The notes under the pieces are model-generated. The model was not told the origin of the DNA and did not search any database. It was given only the letters and a program-made list of their open reading frames with translations. Positions 17,474-25,596 of a DNA stretch of 63,305 nt are shown here, one piece after another. Position numbers and translations under genes: made by a program. Numbering within the stretch: position 1 is the stretch's first letter; every line of letters starts with the position of its first letter. This DNA is from Pseudomonas sp. Leaf48 (GTDB lineage: Bacteria > Pseudomonadota > Gammaproteobacteria > Pseudomonadales > Pseudomonadaceae), in NCBI RefSeq assembly GCF_001421885.1, contig NZ_LMLH01000001.1:379196-442500 (forward strand), in the 5' to 3' direction.

Positions 17474-17566
17474 CCATCGCGAGCAGGCTCGCTCCCACAA
17501 TGTCCGTGTCGAACACAAAAGCCGTGGACGCCACTGAACCTGTGGGAGCGAGCCTGCTCGCGATGG
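17474..17566. repeat. REP doublet
   Basis: CCATCGCGAGCAGGCTCGCT...CCCACA and its inverse TGTGGGAGCGAGCCTGCTCG with CGATGG, about 40 bases apart. Confidence 0.92.
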
Positions 17567-17604
17567 CGGCCTCAAGCACACCACATCGTCTACAGGCTAA
17601 ACCC

Positions 17605-17682
17605 TTACCGCTCCAGCATCCGCGCAGCCGCCTCGGCCTTTGACGAGTTGGGGCGGGCGTTGAAACCGGCGTAAAAACGATC
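17605..17682 (-). pseudogene. Possible 3' remnant of a lost gene
   Basis: The minus strand reads DRFYAGFNARPNSSKAEAAA then RMLER and TAA, with GC-rich third positions. It overlaps the stop of the DUF1003 gene in another frame. It looks like the C-terminus of a protein whose body is missing. I do not recognise the parent family. Confidence 0.3.
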
Positions 17683-18220
17683 AGGTTTTCGGCGCGTCCT
17701 TGCGCACGAAGTGTTGATGCATTTCCGACGTCAGGCTCTCGATGCGCTCGGTCAGGACCTTGGTCATTTCCGTGAGACGAGTGTTTTGCTCAAGCAGCTC
17801 CAGTAGTTGCGCGGTGTTCTGTGCCGCCTGTGCCTGACGCTCACTGTTGGCGACCGCCAGCGCTTCGCGGTGTTGCGCATCGGCTTCAGACAGGGCTTTG
17901 TCCCGCGCCGCCTGACGGGTCTGGGCCAACAGAATCAAGGGCGCGGCGTAGGCCGCTTGCAGGCTGAACGCCAGGTTCAGCAGGATGAACGGATAGACAT
18001 CGAAGTGCGTCACGCCAGTCAGATTGAGGCAAATCCAGACCAGCACAATCAGCGTTTGCGCACCGAGAAAGGTTGGTGTGCCGAAGAACCGCGCAAAGGC
18101 CTCGGCGCGCAGCGCAAACTTGTCATTGCCAAAGGTCGGCGCCAGATGGGCGTGGTGGCGGTGGAAGCGCAGGTGATCCACCGGCGCTGCAGTTGCGGTG
18201 TCAGTAGGCTTGCTGGTCAT
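17681..18220 (-). CDS. DUF1003 family membrane protein
   Basis: The 179-residue protein has two closely spaced membrane helices: FLGAQTLIVLVWICLNLT (residues about 52-69) and FDVYPFILLNLAFSLQAAYAA, with APLILLAQTRQAARDK following, the core of DUF1003. A charged, coiled-coil-like C-terminal part follows (VANSERQAQAAQNTAQLLEL). Its role is unknown. The ATG at 18220 is the only plausible start. Confidence 0.85.
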   Translation of the reverse strand: MTSKPTDTATAAPVDHLRFHRHHAHLAPTFGNDKFALRAEAFARFFGTPTFLGAQTLIVLVWICLNLTGVTHFDVYPFILLNLAFSLQAAYAAPLILLAQTRQAARDKALSEADAQHREALAVANSERQAQAAQNTAQLLELLEQNTRLTEMTKVLTERIESLTSEMHQHFVRKDAPKT

Positions 18221-18520
18221 GGCGTTCTCTGATCGTGCTGGGGCTGGGCTTAACTATAACCGTCGTGCGAGCTGGCTGTTGCCAATCCACAGCTGCACGT
18301 TCGATCTCAGCCACTGAGGGCAGGTGCCTGAGGGACGGAAGTTGAGCAGCAGGTTTATGAGGATTAAAGAGAGCATCGGGTAAAACAATTACAGAGCCGG
18401 ACGAGTATTCCGACGAGATCCGAAGCCGAGTGATGACGGACATTTCCAGACGCTTCTGTAGGCTGGAAAGCGAATGAGCTCATTCATTCACTAACGGTCG
18501 TCTACAGGGATCTCTACTAC
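18221..18520. other. Intergenic region between divergent genes
   Basis: 300 bases between the DUF1003 gene and the amidase gene, presumably holding both promoters. I see no gene, repeat or terminator. Confidence 0.5.
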
Positions 18521-20029
18521 ATGGAAGTAACAATTAAAGGCTGCATGACGCGGCTGGCTCAGGTTGTTTTGCTGTCGATCGCGAGCGTAACCCACGCTCA
18601 AACATCAGGGCTGGAATATTTAACGGTCGATGAACTCGGCTCCAACATGGAGCAAGGTCAGCTCACAGCTGTGGCGCTTGTACGCCATCTGCAACAGCGC
18701 ATCGAGGCGCTGGATAAAAGCGGGCCGGCGATCAACTCGATCATCGAACTCAACCCCGATGCACTGGCCATCGCCGAGTCCCTGGACAAGGAGCGAAAAG
18801 CCGGGCATGTACGCAGTCCACTGCATGGCATCCCGGTGCTGCTCAAGGACAACATCGACACCTCTGACGAAATGCAGACCAGCGCAGGTTCGTTGGCACT
18901 GGTTGGGCAACCCGCCGCACAGGATGCCTTCATCGTGCAGCGACTGAGAGCTGCCGGGGCAATAATCCTGGGGAAAACCAACCTCAGCGAGTGGGCCAAC
19001 TTTCGCGACCCCGCCATCCCCGATGGCTGGAGCGGGCGAGGCGGGCAAACCAAAAATCCGCACCTGCTGAGTGAGACGCCGTGCGGCTCAAGTTCCGGCT
19101 CCGCCGCAGCTGTCGCGGCCGGTTTTGCGCCATTGACGGTCGGCACAGAAACGGCCGGCTCGATCATCTGCCCTGCGTCGCTCAACGGTGTGGTAGGTCT
19201 CAAGCCTACCGTGGGTTTACTGAGCCGTAGTGGCATCGTTCCAGTGACGCATAAACTCGATACACCAGGCCCTATAACCCGCACGGTTCGCGATGCCGCA
19301 TTGCTTCTGAACGCCATGACTGGCATCGACCCGGCTGACCCGATCAGAAGACCTCCAGGCGTCGATACAACGGACTATACGGCTCTGCTACGCGCTGATG
19401 CTTTGGTGGGGCGCCGTATCGGTTTCCCGATGAAGTTCGACAATAGCCCCGAAGGGCTCGAAAGTGATCCGCAGTTTTCCCAGGCGCTGGAAGTCATACA
19501 GGCTGCCGGCGCCAAATTGATTCCTGTAGAACTCGTTGATCCAATATCAGAGCGGGTCGAAGAGGCGATGTGGATGGGCATCAAGCGTGATCTGCCTCGG
19601 TATCTGGCGACACGCACCGCACTGGCTGCACCCACGCTGGAAGCTATCGTGCAGTTCAACGAGGACACGCCTGGCACCATGAACTACGGACAAACCACCC
19701 TGATCGCGGCCAGCGCCGTTGATTTTGACGAGAACACCTACAACGACCTGTGGCAGAAAATCCAGAACGAAAACGCGACGGTCATCGATGCTTTATTGAA
19801 AACCCATCAACTGGACGCCTTGGTGCTGGACGTAGGCTCCCCCGGCTTGAACGTCATACCGCTTGCAGGCTACCCCGGCATCATGATGCCGTCGGGCATC
19901 GACGCCGATGGCCTGCCAACCTCAGTGTTTTTCTACGGCACCCGCTGGAGCGAAGCCAAGCTATTGGCGATGGCCTACGGTTACGAACAAGCCTCACACG
20001 CACGACAAGCACCGGCTTTCAAACCCTGA
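18521..20029 (+). CDS. Exported amidase-signature-family hydrolase
   Basis: The 502-residue enzyme has the amidase-signature catalytic set: Lys109 in GIPVLLKDNIDT, the cis-serine S191 in CGSSSGSAAAVAAG, and the nucleophile S214 in TETAGSI. The first 26 residues look like a signal peptide (VVLLSIASVTHA), so it probably acts in the periplasm on amides of unknown nature, possibly peptide or amino-acid amides. It has no obvious partners; an antitoxin remnant follows on the other strand. Confidence 0.9.
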   Translation: MEVTIKGCMTRLAQVVLLSIASVTHAQTSGLEYLTVDELGSNMEQGQLTAVALVRHLQQRIEALDKSGPAINSIIELNPDALAIAESLDKERKAGHVRSPLHGIPVLLKDNIDTSDEMQTSAGSLALVGQPAAQDAFIVQRLRAAGAIILGKTNLSEWANFRDPAIPDGWSGRGGQTKNPHLLSETPCGSSSGSAAAVAAGFAPLTVGTETAGSIICPASLNGVVGLKPTVGLLSRSGIVPVTHKLDTPGPITRTVRDAALLLNAMTGIDPADPIRRPPGVDTTDYTALLRADALVGRRIGFPMKFDNSPEGLESDPQFSQALEVIQAAGAKLIPVELVDPISERVEEAMWMGIKRDLPRYLATRTALAAPTLEAIVQFNEDTPGTMNYGQTTLIAASAVDFDENTYNDLWQKIQNENATVIDALLKTHQLDALVLDVGSPGLNVIPLAGYPGIMMPSGIDADGLPTSVFFYGTRWSEAKLLAMAYGYEQASHARQAPAFKP

Positions 20030-20036
20030 TCATGCA

Positions 20037-20172
20037 TTAGGCAAACACCACTTCAATACGACCCTCTTTGCGAGTGCGGGGGGCCGATTTGACAACGATT
20101 TGCACATCGCGCCCGAGGAGTAACAGGCACTCCATCATCTTGGCCTCACTCAACCATCGCAAAATCCGCTCG
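20037..20172 (-). pseudogene. 3' remnant of a HigA-like XRE antitoxin gene
   Basis: The minus strand reads RILRWLSEAKMMECLLLLGR then DVQIVVKSAPRTRKEGR, IEVVFA and stop. This is the typical end of the short XRE antitoxin-type regulators with a LGxDVxIVVK block. The N-terminal helix-turn-helix is missing, and the fragment runs into the end of the intact XRE gene in a different frame. It is the debris of a toxin-antitoxin module or an earlier regulator. Confidence 0.55.
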
Positions 20173-20463
20173 CCCCACCGGGTTCGGAGTGGTCCCTCTC
20201 ACATTCATCCCACGCCCCGGCGCAAATCCCGGGAAGAACGCCAGCCCTTCAGACTCGAACCGATACGCCAACGCCAACCGCGTGACATCCAGCACCTCCT
20301 TGCGCGCCTCAAAGCGCTCAATGGCCTCCACCGAAACCCCGGATTCACGGGACAACTCCTCCACACTCCAGCCCAGCATCGCTCGGGCCTGGGCGCAGTG
20401 GGCAGGGGTGAATTGGAAGAGGGCGATACGTTCCAGGGTGATTTTCATCGCTTGAGAGGCCAT
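20146..20463 (-). CDS. XRE-family helix-turn-helix regulator, possibly SOS-controlled
   Basis: The 105-residue protein has a Cro/C1 helix-turn-helix in ARAMLGWSVEELSRESGVSV then EAIERFEARK (residues about 26-55). The C-terminal part (LAYRFESEGLAFFPG) is the conserved tail of many Pseudomonas regulators of this kind. I chose the ATG at 20463 because CGGAGAA lies 5-11 bases upstream; a longer frame to 20667 has no conserved content. A LexA-like box lies about 39-55 bases upstream, so it may be part of the DNA-damage regulon or may itself bind that palindrome. Confidence 0.82.
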   Translation of the reverse strand: MASQAMKITLERIALFQFTPAHCAQARAMLGWSVEELSRESGVSVEAIERFEARKEVLDVTRLALAYRFESEGLAFFPGFAPGRGMNVRGTTPNPVGRADFAMVE

Positions 20464-20499
20464 GGTGTTCTCCGGGCTCGAGAGTGCTGATTCAAAATA

Positions 20500-20519
20500 T
20501 ACTGTGTTTTTGTACAGTT
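20500..20519. promoter_or_regulatory. LexA-type SOS box
   Basis: TACTGTGTTTTTGTACAGTT fits the gamma-proteobacterial LexA consensus TACTGT-N8-ACAGTA with one mismatch at the outer edge; the CTG-N10-CAG core is exact. It lies 37 bases upstream of the XRE start codon, in promoter position. Confidence 0.65.
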
Positions 20520-20705
20520 GTTTTGAGGCGGAATCAAATGGATTTTTGTTTTCTACGGTTTCGCGTCTTTGCTCCTGACGAGCGGTCATGTCGCCCTGAT
20601 GGCGACATGGAGCATGCGGACCCGAAGTGAAAATGAGGGTTGGTTCATCATGTTTTTTTCGCAACAATCAGCGTGCCGATGTCCAAATCTTTGAAGGAGG
20701 ACGTC

Positions 20706-21230
20706 ATGTCGATTGCTGAAAGTGACTGGAGAAAATTCAAGGCGCTTCGCCAGATTGCCCTCGATCGCTTTTGTCAGGGGGTTCTCGCCGATGCCAAGGC
20801 AATCGCCCAGCATGGGGCGCTTTCAGCTCATGCTCGATATGGCATGCTCTACGGTTTGATTCAGGACCGTAACAAGGACATGTACCGCGCCTTCGACGCG
20901 AACAGCCAATCCCGTTCCAGTGCGCTCAGAGGCTTGAGCTTGATGGTTAAGCATGACTTGCTCTCCGAGGCGGAGCTATCCGTTCTCAGTGAAGAAGCGC
21001 GGGATTACATCTCGGAAGCCGTTCGCCAACCTTATGAGCTTGAGTGGGTCGACGAGATCGTAATATGTCTTCTACAAACGCGACCATGCGCTTTACCCCA
21101 GGGAGCGCGCTGTGGCGTGGAAATCGGGGCCACGTTAGGATTGTGCTCTTTTTGGAGACGCTCATGTCGGCACCAATTTTTGCTGCAGCCCAATGCGCCG
21201 TTCGTGCTGGCGATATCAGTGCCAACCTGA
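20706..21230 (+). CDS. Uncharacterised protein, probably frameshifted near its 3' end
   Basis: The open frame encodes 174 residues, with AAGGAGG right before the ATG at 20706. The first 120 residues (MSIAESDWRKFKALRQIALD...) read like a conserved soluble helical protein. After about 21062 the composition changes (VICLLQTRPCALPQGARCG...). The frame one base over instead reads VFYKRDHALYPRERAVAWKS, GPR, stop at 21138. That would give a 143-residue protein ending 25 bases before the next gene, whereas the annotated frame overlaps that gene. I suspect a one-base insertion near 21060-21066 in the genome or assembly. The family is not recognised; homologous small proteins occur in Pseudomonas. Confidence 0.6.
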   Translation: MSIAESDWRKFKALRQIALDRFCQGVLADAKAIAQHGALSAHARYGMLYGLIQDRNKDMYRAFDANSQSRSSALRGLSLMVKHDLLSEAELSVLSEEARDYISEAVRQPYELEWVDEIVICLLQTRPCALPQGARCGVEIGATLGLCSFWRRSCRHQFLLQPNAPFVLAISVPT

Positions 21231-21925
21231 CGCTGCACATGGATTTCATGCAGCACGCCCGCGAGCAGGGGGTGGGGCTATTACTCTTTCCCGAGTTATC
21301 GCTCACAGGATATGAACCTACCTTGGCTGAAGCCTTGGCGCAGGATATAGATAGCCCACTTCTCTCCCCCTTGCGACACCTTGCGCGGGAAGCCTCCATG
21401 ACCACGGTAGTGGGTTTACCGTTGCGTCTACCCGGTTATGACAAACCGCTAATTGCAGCTTTCATACTCCACCAAGATGGCTCGATTGGTGTCTATACCA
21501 AGCAGCATTTACACCCTGGCGAAGAGCAATTCTTTAGTGCGGGTAATGGGGGCGATTTGATGCTTATCGCCGACTTACCCATAGCCCTATCGGTGTGTGC
21601 TGATTTCAGTCACCCGGAACATTCATCACACGCTGCAAAACAAGGCGCGCAGTTGTATGCCGCTAGTGTGCTCATCGGTGAAACTGGTTATTCACGCGAT
21701 AGCTCGCTATTGCAGAACTGCTCAAAGCGTCATGGAATGGCCGTGCTCATGGCGAATCATGGTGGCCCGACCGGTGGGTGGGCTGCTGCTGGGCAGAGCG
21801 CGTTTTGGAATGAGCAGGGTCGATGCGTTGCGTCCACGGACGGCGTGGGGAACCGGTTGCTGATCGTCTCGAAACAGCTTCATGGGTGGCAAGGTTTCGA
21901 AACTCCAGTATCCGTTACTTCCTAA
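21164..21925 (+). CDS. Carbon-nitrogen hydrolase (nitrilase superfamily)
   Basis: The 253-residue enzyme has the Glu-Lys-Cys triad: E44 in LLLFPELSLTGYEP, K113 in YTKQHLHPGEEQFF (with E120 or E121), and C145 in ALSVCADFSHPEHS. The family hydrolyses amides or nitriles of small molecules. The ATG at 21164 has TTGGAGA upstream. It follows the frameshifted gene on the same strand and probably belongs to its transcript. The substrate is unknown. Confidence 0.88.
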   Translation: MSAPIFAAAQCAVRAGDISANLTLHMDFMQHAREQGVGLLLFPELSLTGYEPTLAEALAQDIDSPLLSPLRHLAREASMTTVVGLPLRLPGYDKPLIAAFILHQDGSIGVYTKQHLHPGEEQFFSAGNGGDLMLIADLPIALSVCADFSHPEHSSHAAKQGAQLYAASVLIGETGYSRDSSLLQNCSKRHGMAVLMANHGGPTGGWAAAGQSAFWNEQGRCVASTDGVGNRLLIVSKQLHGWQGFETPVSVTS

Positions 21926-21933
21926 ATTCGGTG

Positions 21934-22074
21934 ATGCGTTTGGTCGATCATTGGCTGGGTCGATACGCAGGCCTTGATGAGTCCCGTGTTCAAGCCGCTC
22001 TTGAGCGACGCAAGGAAGTGAAAAGGGAAATCCGGGCGCTTGAAGACCAGCTACGACAAACGCATGAATCGTAG
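21934..22074 (+). CDS. Possible small helical protein (46 residues)
   Basis: A short frame reads MRLVDHWLGRYAGLDESRVQ then AALERRKEVKREIRALEDQL, RQTHES. It is strongly amphipathic with a coiled-coil-like charged half. It lies 8 bases after the nitrilase gene, but no clear ribosome binding site is seen; an in-frame GTG is one codon earlier. It may be a real small protein or chance. Confidence 0.35.
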   Translation: MRLVDHWLGRYAGLDESRVQAALERRKEVKREIRALEDQLRQTHES

Positions 22075-22080
22075 CGGTCG

Positions 22081-23049
22081 TCAGCCCGTAAGCCCTGGAG
22101 CCTCGCGCACAATAAAGTGATCCAGGTTCTCGATGTTGGCACTGAACACCCCGAACGTCTGCTCGGGGTTTTTCTTGCTCGGCACCTGCTTCAACTCCGG
22201 CGTCACCCCATAAAAGAAACAATACAACTCCCGCCCACTGTCGACGGCGTGCTTGATCTCCTCCAGGAACGCCTTGCGCTTGCGGTAGGTGTCGATCAGC
22301 TTCTTGTTCAGGTAAACATTGACCGAGTAAGGCTTCTTCTCGAACCAGACCTTCTTCTCGAAATCGATGCGAAAGCTTTGGGTGTAGTCCTTGATCTGCT
22401 TGATCTTGCCCCAGTAAATCAGGCCCTTGTTGTCTTGCAGGTATTCGATCTTTTTGAAGAAGGAAGCGTAGGGCGCCGTGTGCTCACCGACCTTCAGCGG
22501 CATGCGCTTGAGCAGGTCTTTGTCTTCGAAGTTGGAGACGAAGCACTCCACCGGGTGGGCGAAGATGCTGGTTTTGTCCGGCGCCGAAGGGTGGGCGGGA
22601 TGCCCAGTGTCGCTGTTCGCTGAAGGTATTGCAGGCTCATCCCTTTGCATATCTGCTGCCGCCGCCGGTTGTGACGGCTTACGCACATAGGCACGCCGAG
22701 TCAGTAACAACTCCGACGGAAAATGTTCCTCGCGACTGTCAGCCGTTTCCGCATCGTCCGCCTCTTTGCCCGATGCTGGTGCCCTCAGACTGACATAAGG
22801 ACAGCCCTCGACATGCCGCGTGCTCGGCAGGTTCTTGAAGTGCGGAGTGCGCACGTAATTCACGTTCTTGGCGTTGAAGGTTCCCAGCTCGTTCGCGACG
22901 TCGAAGACCAGGCGGCAGGCATCGTTGGGGCACTGGAAATGTTCCTTTGCGGAATCGAACGCCATGGTTTCGTCGAAATTGAGATCGCGTACGTCATAGA
23001 TCGACAGTTTTTCGTCGAGGCTGAGGCAGTAGGCGAGGTCGAATTTCAT
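22081..23049 (-). CDS. Uncharacterised protein with CoiA-like zinc motif
   Basis: The 322-residue protein has an N-terminal Cys-rich segment: HFQCPNDACRLVFDV (residues about 37-51), then TPHFKNLPSTRHVEGCPYVS (about 68-87). The C-x4-C and H-x8-H-x3-C arrangement resembles the zinc-binding lead of CoiA-like nuclease-associated proteins. A low-complexity linker follows, then a basic C-terminal domain (YWGKIKQIKDY, KKVWFEKKPYSVNVYLNKKL). I see no catalytic motif. It is divergent from mcrB, which suggests a nucleic-acid-related, possibly defence, role; this is inference. Confidence 0.6.
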   Translation of the reverse strand: MKFDLAYCLSLDEKLSIYDVRDLNFDETMAFDSAKEHFQCPNDACRLVFDVANELGTFNAKNVNYVRTPHFKNLPSTRHVEGCPYVSLRAPASGKEADDAETADSREEHFPSELLLTRRAYVRKPSQPAAAADMQRDEPAIPSANSDTGHPAHPSAPDKTSIFAHPVECFVSNFEDKDLLKRMPLKVGEHTAPYASFFKKIEYLQDNKGLIYWGKIKQIKDYTQSFRIDFEKKVWFEKKPYSVNVYLNKKLIDTYRKRKAFLEEIKHAVDSGRELYCFFYGVTPELKQVPSKKNPEQTFGVFSANIENLDHFIVREAPGLTG

Positions 23050-23490
23050 GGTGGGTTCCAGTTTCTTTAGGTGACCAGCTTCCAGTGGTGGCGCATTCGA
23101 AGCAATAGCTACAAAGAGATCTCTTGGATATCACCGAGTCTTCATCGTCGTGTCTATGTGGCTGGCTTGCGGGGAGCGAGTCTGCTCGCGATGGCGTTGG
23201 TGGATATGGACCATGAGCTAAATCCGTCGCCGGAGTCCCCCGTGGAGTTCGCCCATGGAGCTTCTGCTTGATGAGTAGTGGTCGAATGCTTCCAATCTCC
23301 GCAGCAGAACCGCTTCTCTGTACTGCTTTACCCGTGATGCCAATGTAGTTACCGTTGTAGGATTAATCTCCTGCGCCTGTAGCCTGTTTCTATCGTCGGG
23401 TTCTGATTCCTATCACCACCTACCGACATTGATCGAGCCGCTACCACGCAATGCCCATTTTTTGCTCATGTAGCCAAGGATAGCGACTCG
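23050..23490. other. Intergenic region between the zinc-motif gene and mcrB
   Basis: About 440 bases, presumably holding both divergent promoters. A partial REP (GGGGAGCGAGTCTGCTCGCG, about 23171-23190, then ATGGCG) lies inside. No gene is convincing. Confidence 0.5.
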
Positions 23491-25596
23491 ATGACTTCGC
23501 CCGCACTCAATCAGATCTTGTTTGGCCCACCTGGTACCGGGAAGACTTTCGCCACTATCGAGGCGGCGCTAGAAATCCTTGCTCCGGAGTTTCTTCAAAC
23601 CAACAAAGAAAACCGAGCTGCACTGAAAAAACGCTTTGATGAGTTAGCTGCGGATGGACATGTCGAATTCGTCACATTTCATCAAAGCTTCAGCTACGAA
23701 GACTTCGTCGAAGGACTGCGCGCGGAAAGCGGAGACGACGGGCAATTGCGCTATGACGTTGTCGATGGTGTGTTCAAAAATTTGTGTACCACTGCCAGCG
23801 CAAAAGTCACCCAACAAGCGCCAGCGCCTATGGACATTGAGCGACGTCGTGTCTGGAAGATGTCGTTGGGGAACATTCACGGAGGCGATGCGTACATTTT
23901 TGATGAGTGCAAAGACAACAATTACGCCTTGCTTGGTTACGGCGGGAACATTGATTTCAGTGGATGCGAGAGCAGAGAGGACATAGCCCAACGCTTCGCA
24001 GAGGCAGGTGAAACTCTACCTCAAAATGCTTATGGGATTACCGCTGTTCACAGCTTTCTACTGAAAATGAAAATTGGCGATTTGCTGGTCGTGACCGAGG
24101 GTAATACAAAGTTTCGGGCGATTGGTGAGGTGACTGGCGAGTACCGTTGCTTAAACCGCGAAGATCAAGGCTTCGAATACGGTCAATGCCGTTCGGTGAA
24201 ATGGCTAAGAATTTATGAGCCGTCCTTGCCGCATGATCAGCTTATGAACGGAAAATTCACTCAACGCACGCTTTACGAACTAAGTTCTGGGTCGTTGGAC
24301 CGGAGTAAACTTGCTCAACTGCTGGGGGCTAAATCTCCGGTTGTTACCGAAGAGCTTGGCTTGAATGGGCTGTTTAAGCTGGGTGAAAGCTTCGGAACTG
24401 GATACGTTGTAACTCATGCTTCCGACGATATAGTGGAGCTAAGCAAGCCCAAAGGTAATCAGTTGCCTGTAGGTATGAGTATCTTGAGTACGCTTGCAGG
24501 CTACGTGAGAGAAGGCCGTTTATCGATTGCAGATATACGTAATCGACTTCTCTTTAAAAAAGTACCGGAAACCAAACTGGATCCGCATCTGGTCAATGGT
24601 TATCTCAATATTTTGCCTGCCTTGGTGGAGCGATTGCTGGAGGCGTCGAGCACACGCCCGGCAAGGGCGGCAATACCTCCGCGAAATGATGCCCGCGTAT
24701 TGATCATCGACGAAATAAATCGCGGCAATATCTCACGAATATTTGGTGAGTTGATCACGTTAATCGAGCCTTCTAAGCGGGCGGGAGCAGACGAGGCTCT
24801 GATAGTGACACTGCCGTACTCGAAGCAGCATTTCAGTATTCCAAGCAATGTTTATCTTATTGGCACAATGAATACCGCTGACCGTTCATTATCTGGCCTA
24901 GATATCGCATTGCGTCGTCGTTTCACTTTTCGCGAAATGCCGCCTAAGCCTGAACTGCTGGAAAATATTACCGTGGGTGGACTTTGCATTGGTCAACTTC
25001 TAAAGGTGATGAATCAGAGAATCGAAATGCTGCTAGATCGAGATCATTGTCTGGGACATGCTTATTTTATGCCCTTAGATAGTGACTCTACATTGGAGCG
25101 ATTGGGACAAATTTTTCGTGAGCAGGTTCTCCCGCTTTTGCAGGAGTACTTTTTCGAAGATTGGCAGAGAATTCAGTGGGTACTCAACGATCATCGTAAA
25201 TCCGCTGAGAATTGCTTTATCGAACAGCCACCATTCAAACCCAATTTGTTGTTTGGCGAGGAAGTGGCATTCAGTAACGAAAATAACCAATGGATGATCA
25301 ATGAAGAAGCCTTTGCTCGGATCGAGTCCTATTGGGGGATCATTGATCATCAGGCGGTACTTCCAAAGCTGCAAGACTCTATCGAAGCTGAAAAAGGCGA
25401 TATCCAAGTTCGTCAGCTTGAAAGTGGTTCAGTTGAAGTTTTACAGGGTGGGAAAGTCATTCGTCCCTCTAAACCCTTACTGCGTGAACTTGCGGCGGAG
25501 CATAGCGTGACAACTCACTATTCAAGCGGTCGTGAGTTAAATACTCGTCAACTTGGTGTAGCAGTTATCCGAGCACTGAAAGGCGTGACGGCGTGA
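23491..25596 (+). CDS. mcrB: McrB-like AAA+ GTPase of a type IV restriction system, with inserted EVE-like domain
   Basis: The 701-residue protein begins directly with the P-loop (GPPGTGKT, residues 12-19) and the McrB block FVTFHQSFSYEDFVEGLR. Walker B is LIIDEINRGN (about 404-413), and the McrB signature MNTADRS is at 460-466. Between them sits a segment of about 120-130 residues (about 119-247; KMSLGN...YALLGYGG...IGDLLVVTEGNTKFRAIGEV...WLRIYEPSLP) that resembles an EVE/PUA-like modified-base-binding domain. Classical McrB carries its reader at the N-terminus instead. The enzyme would power McrC cleavage of modified DNA. Codon use is more AT-rich than in neighbours. AAGGA precedes the ATG. 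Confidence 0.88.
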   Translation: MTSPALNQILFGPPGTGKTFATIEAALEILAPEFLQTNKENRAALKKRFDELAADGHVEFVTFHQSFSYEDFVEGLRAESGDDGQLRYDVVDGVFKNLCTTASAKVTQQAPAPMDIERRRVWKMSLGNIHGGDAYIFDECKDNNYALLGYGGNIDFSGCESREDIAQRFAEAGETLPQNAYGITAVHSFLLKMKIGDLLVVTEGNTKFRAIGEVTGEYRCLNREDQGFEYGQCRSVKWLRIYEPSLPHDQLMNGKFTQRTLYELSSGSLDRSKLAQLLGAKSPVVTEELGLNGLFKLGESFGTGYVVTHASDDIVELSKPKGNQLPVGMSILSTLAGYVREGRLSIADIRNRLLFKKVPETKLDPHLVNGYLNILPALVERLLEASSTRPARAAIPPRNDARVLIIDEINRGNISRIFGELITLIEPSKRAGADEALIVTLPYSKQHFSIPSNVYLIGTMNTADRSLSGLDIALRRRFTFREMPPKPELLENITVGGLCIGQLLKVMNQRIEMLLDRDHCLGHAYFMPLDSDSTLERLGQIFREQVLPLLQEYFFEDWQRIQWVLNDHRKSAENCFIEQPPFKPNLLFGEEVAFSNENNQWMINEEAFARIESYWGIIDHQAVLPKLQDSIEAEKGDIQVRQLESGSVEVLQGGKVIRPSKPLLRELAAEHSVTTHYSSGRELNTRQLGVAVIRALKGVTA

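Noticed and set aside
18201..18443. Minus-strand ORF of 80 codons upstream of the DUF1003 gene
   Set aside because: It overlaps the DUF1003 start, lacks a ribosome binding site and reads like non-coding sequence.
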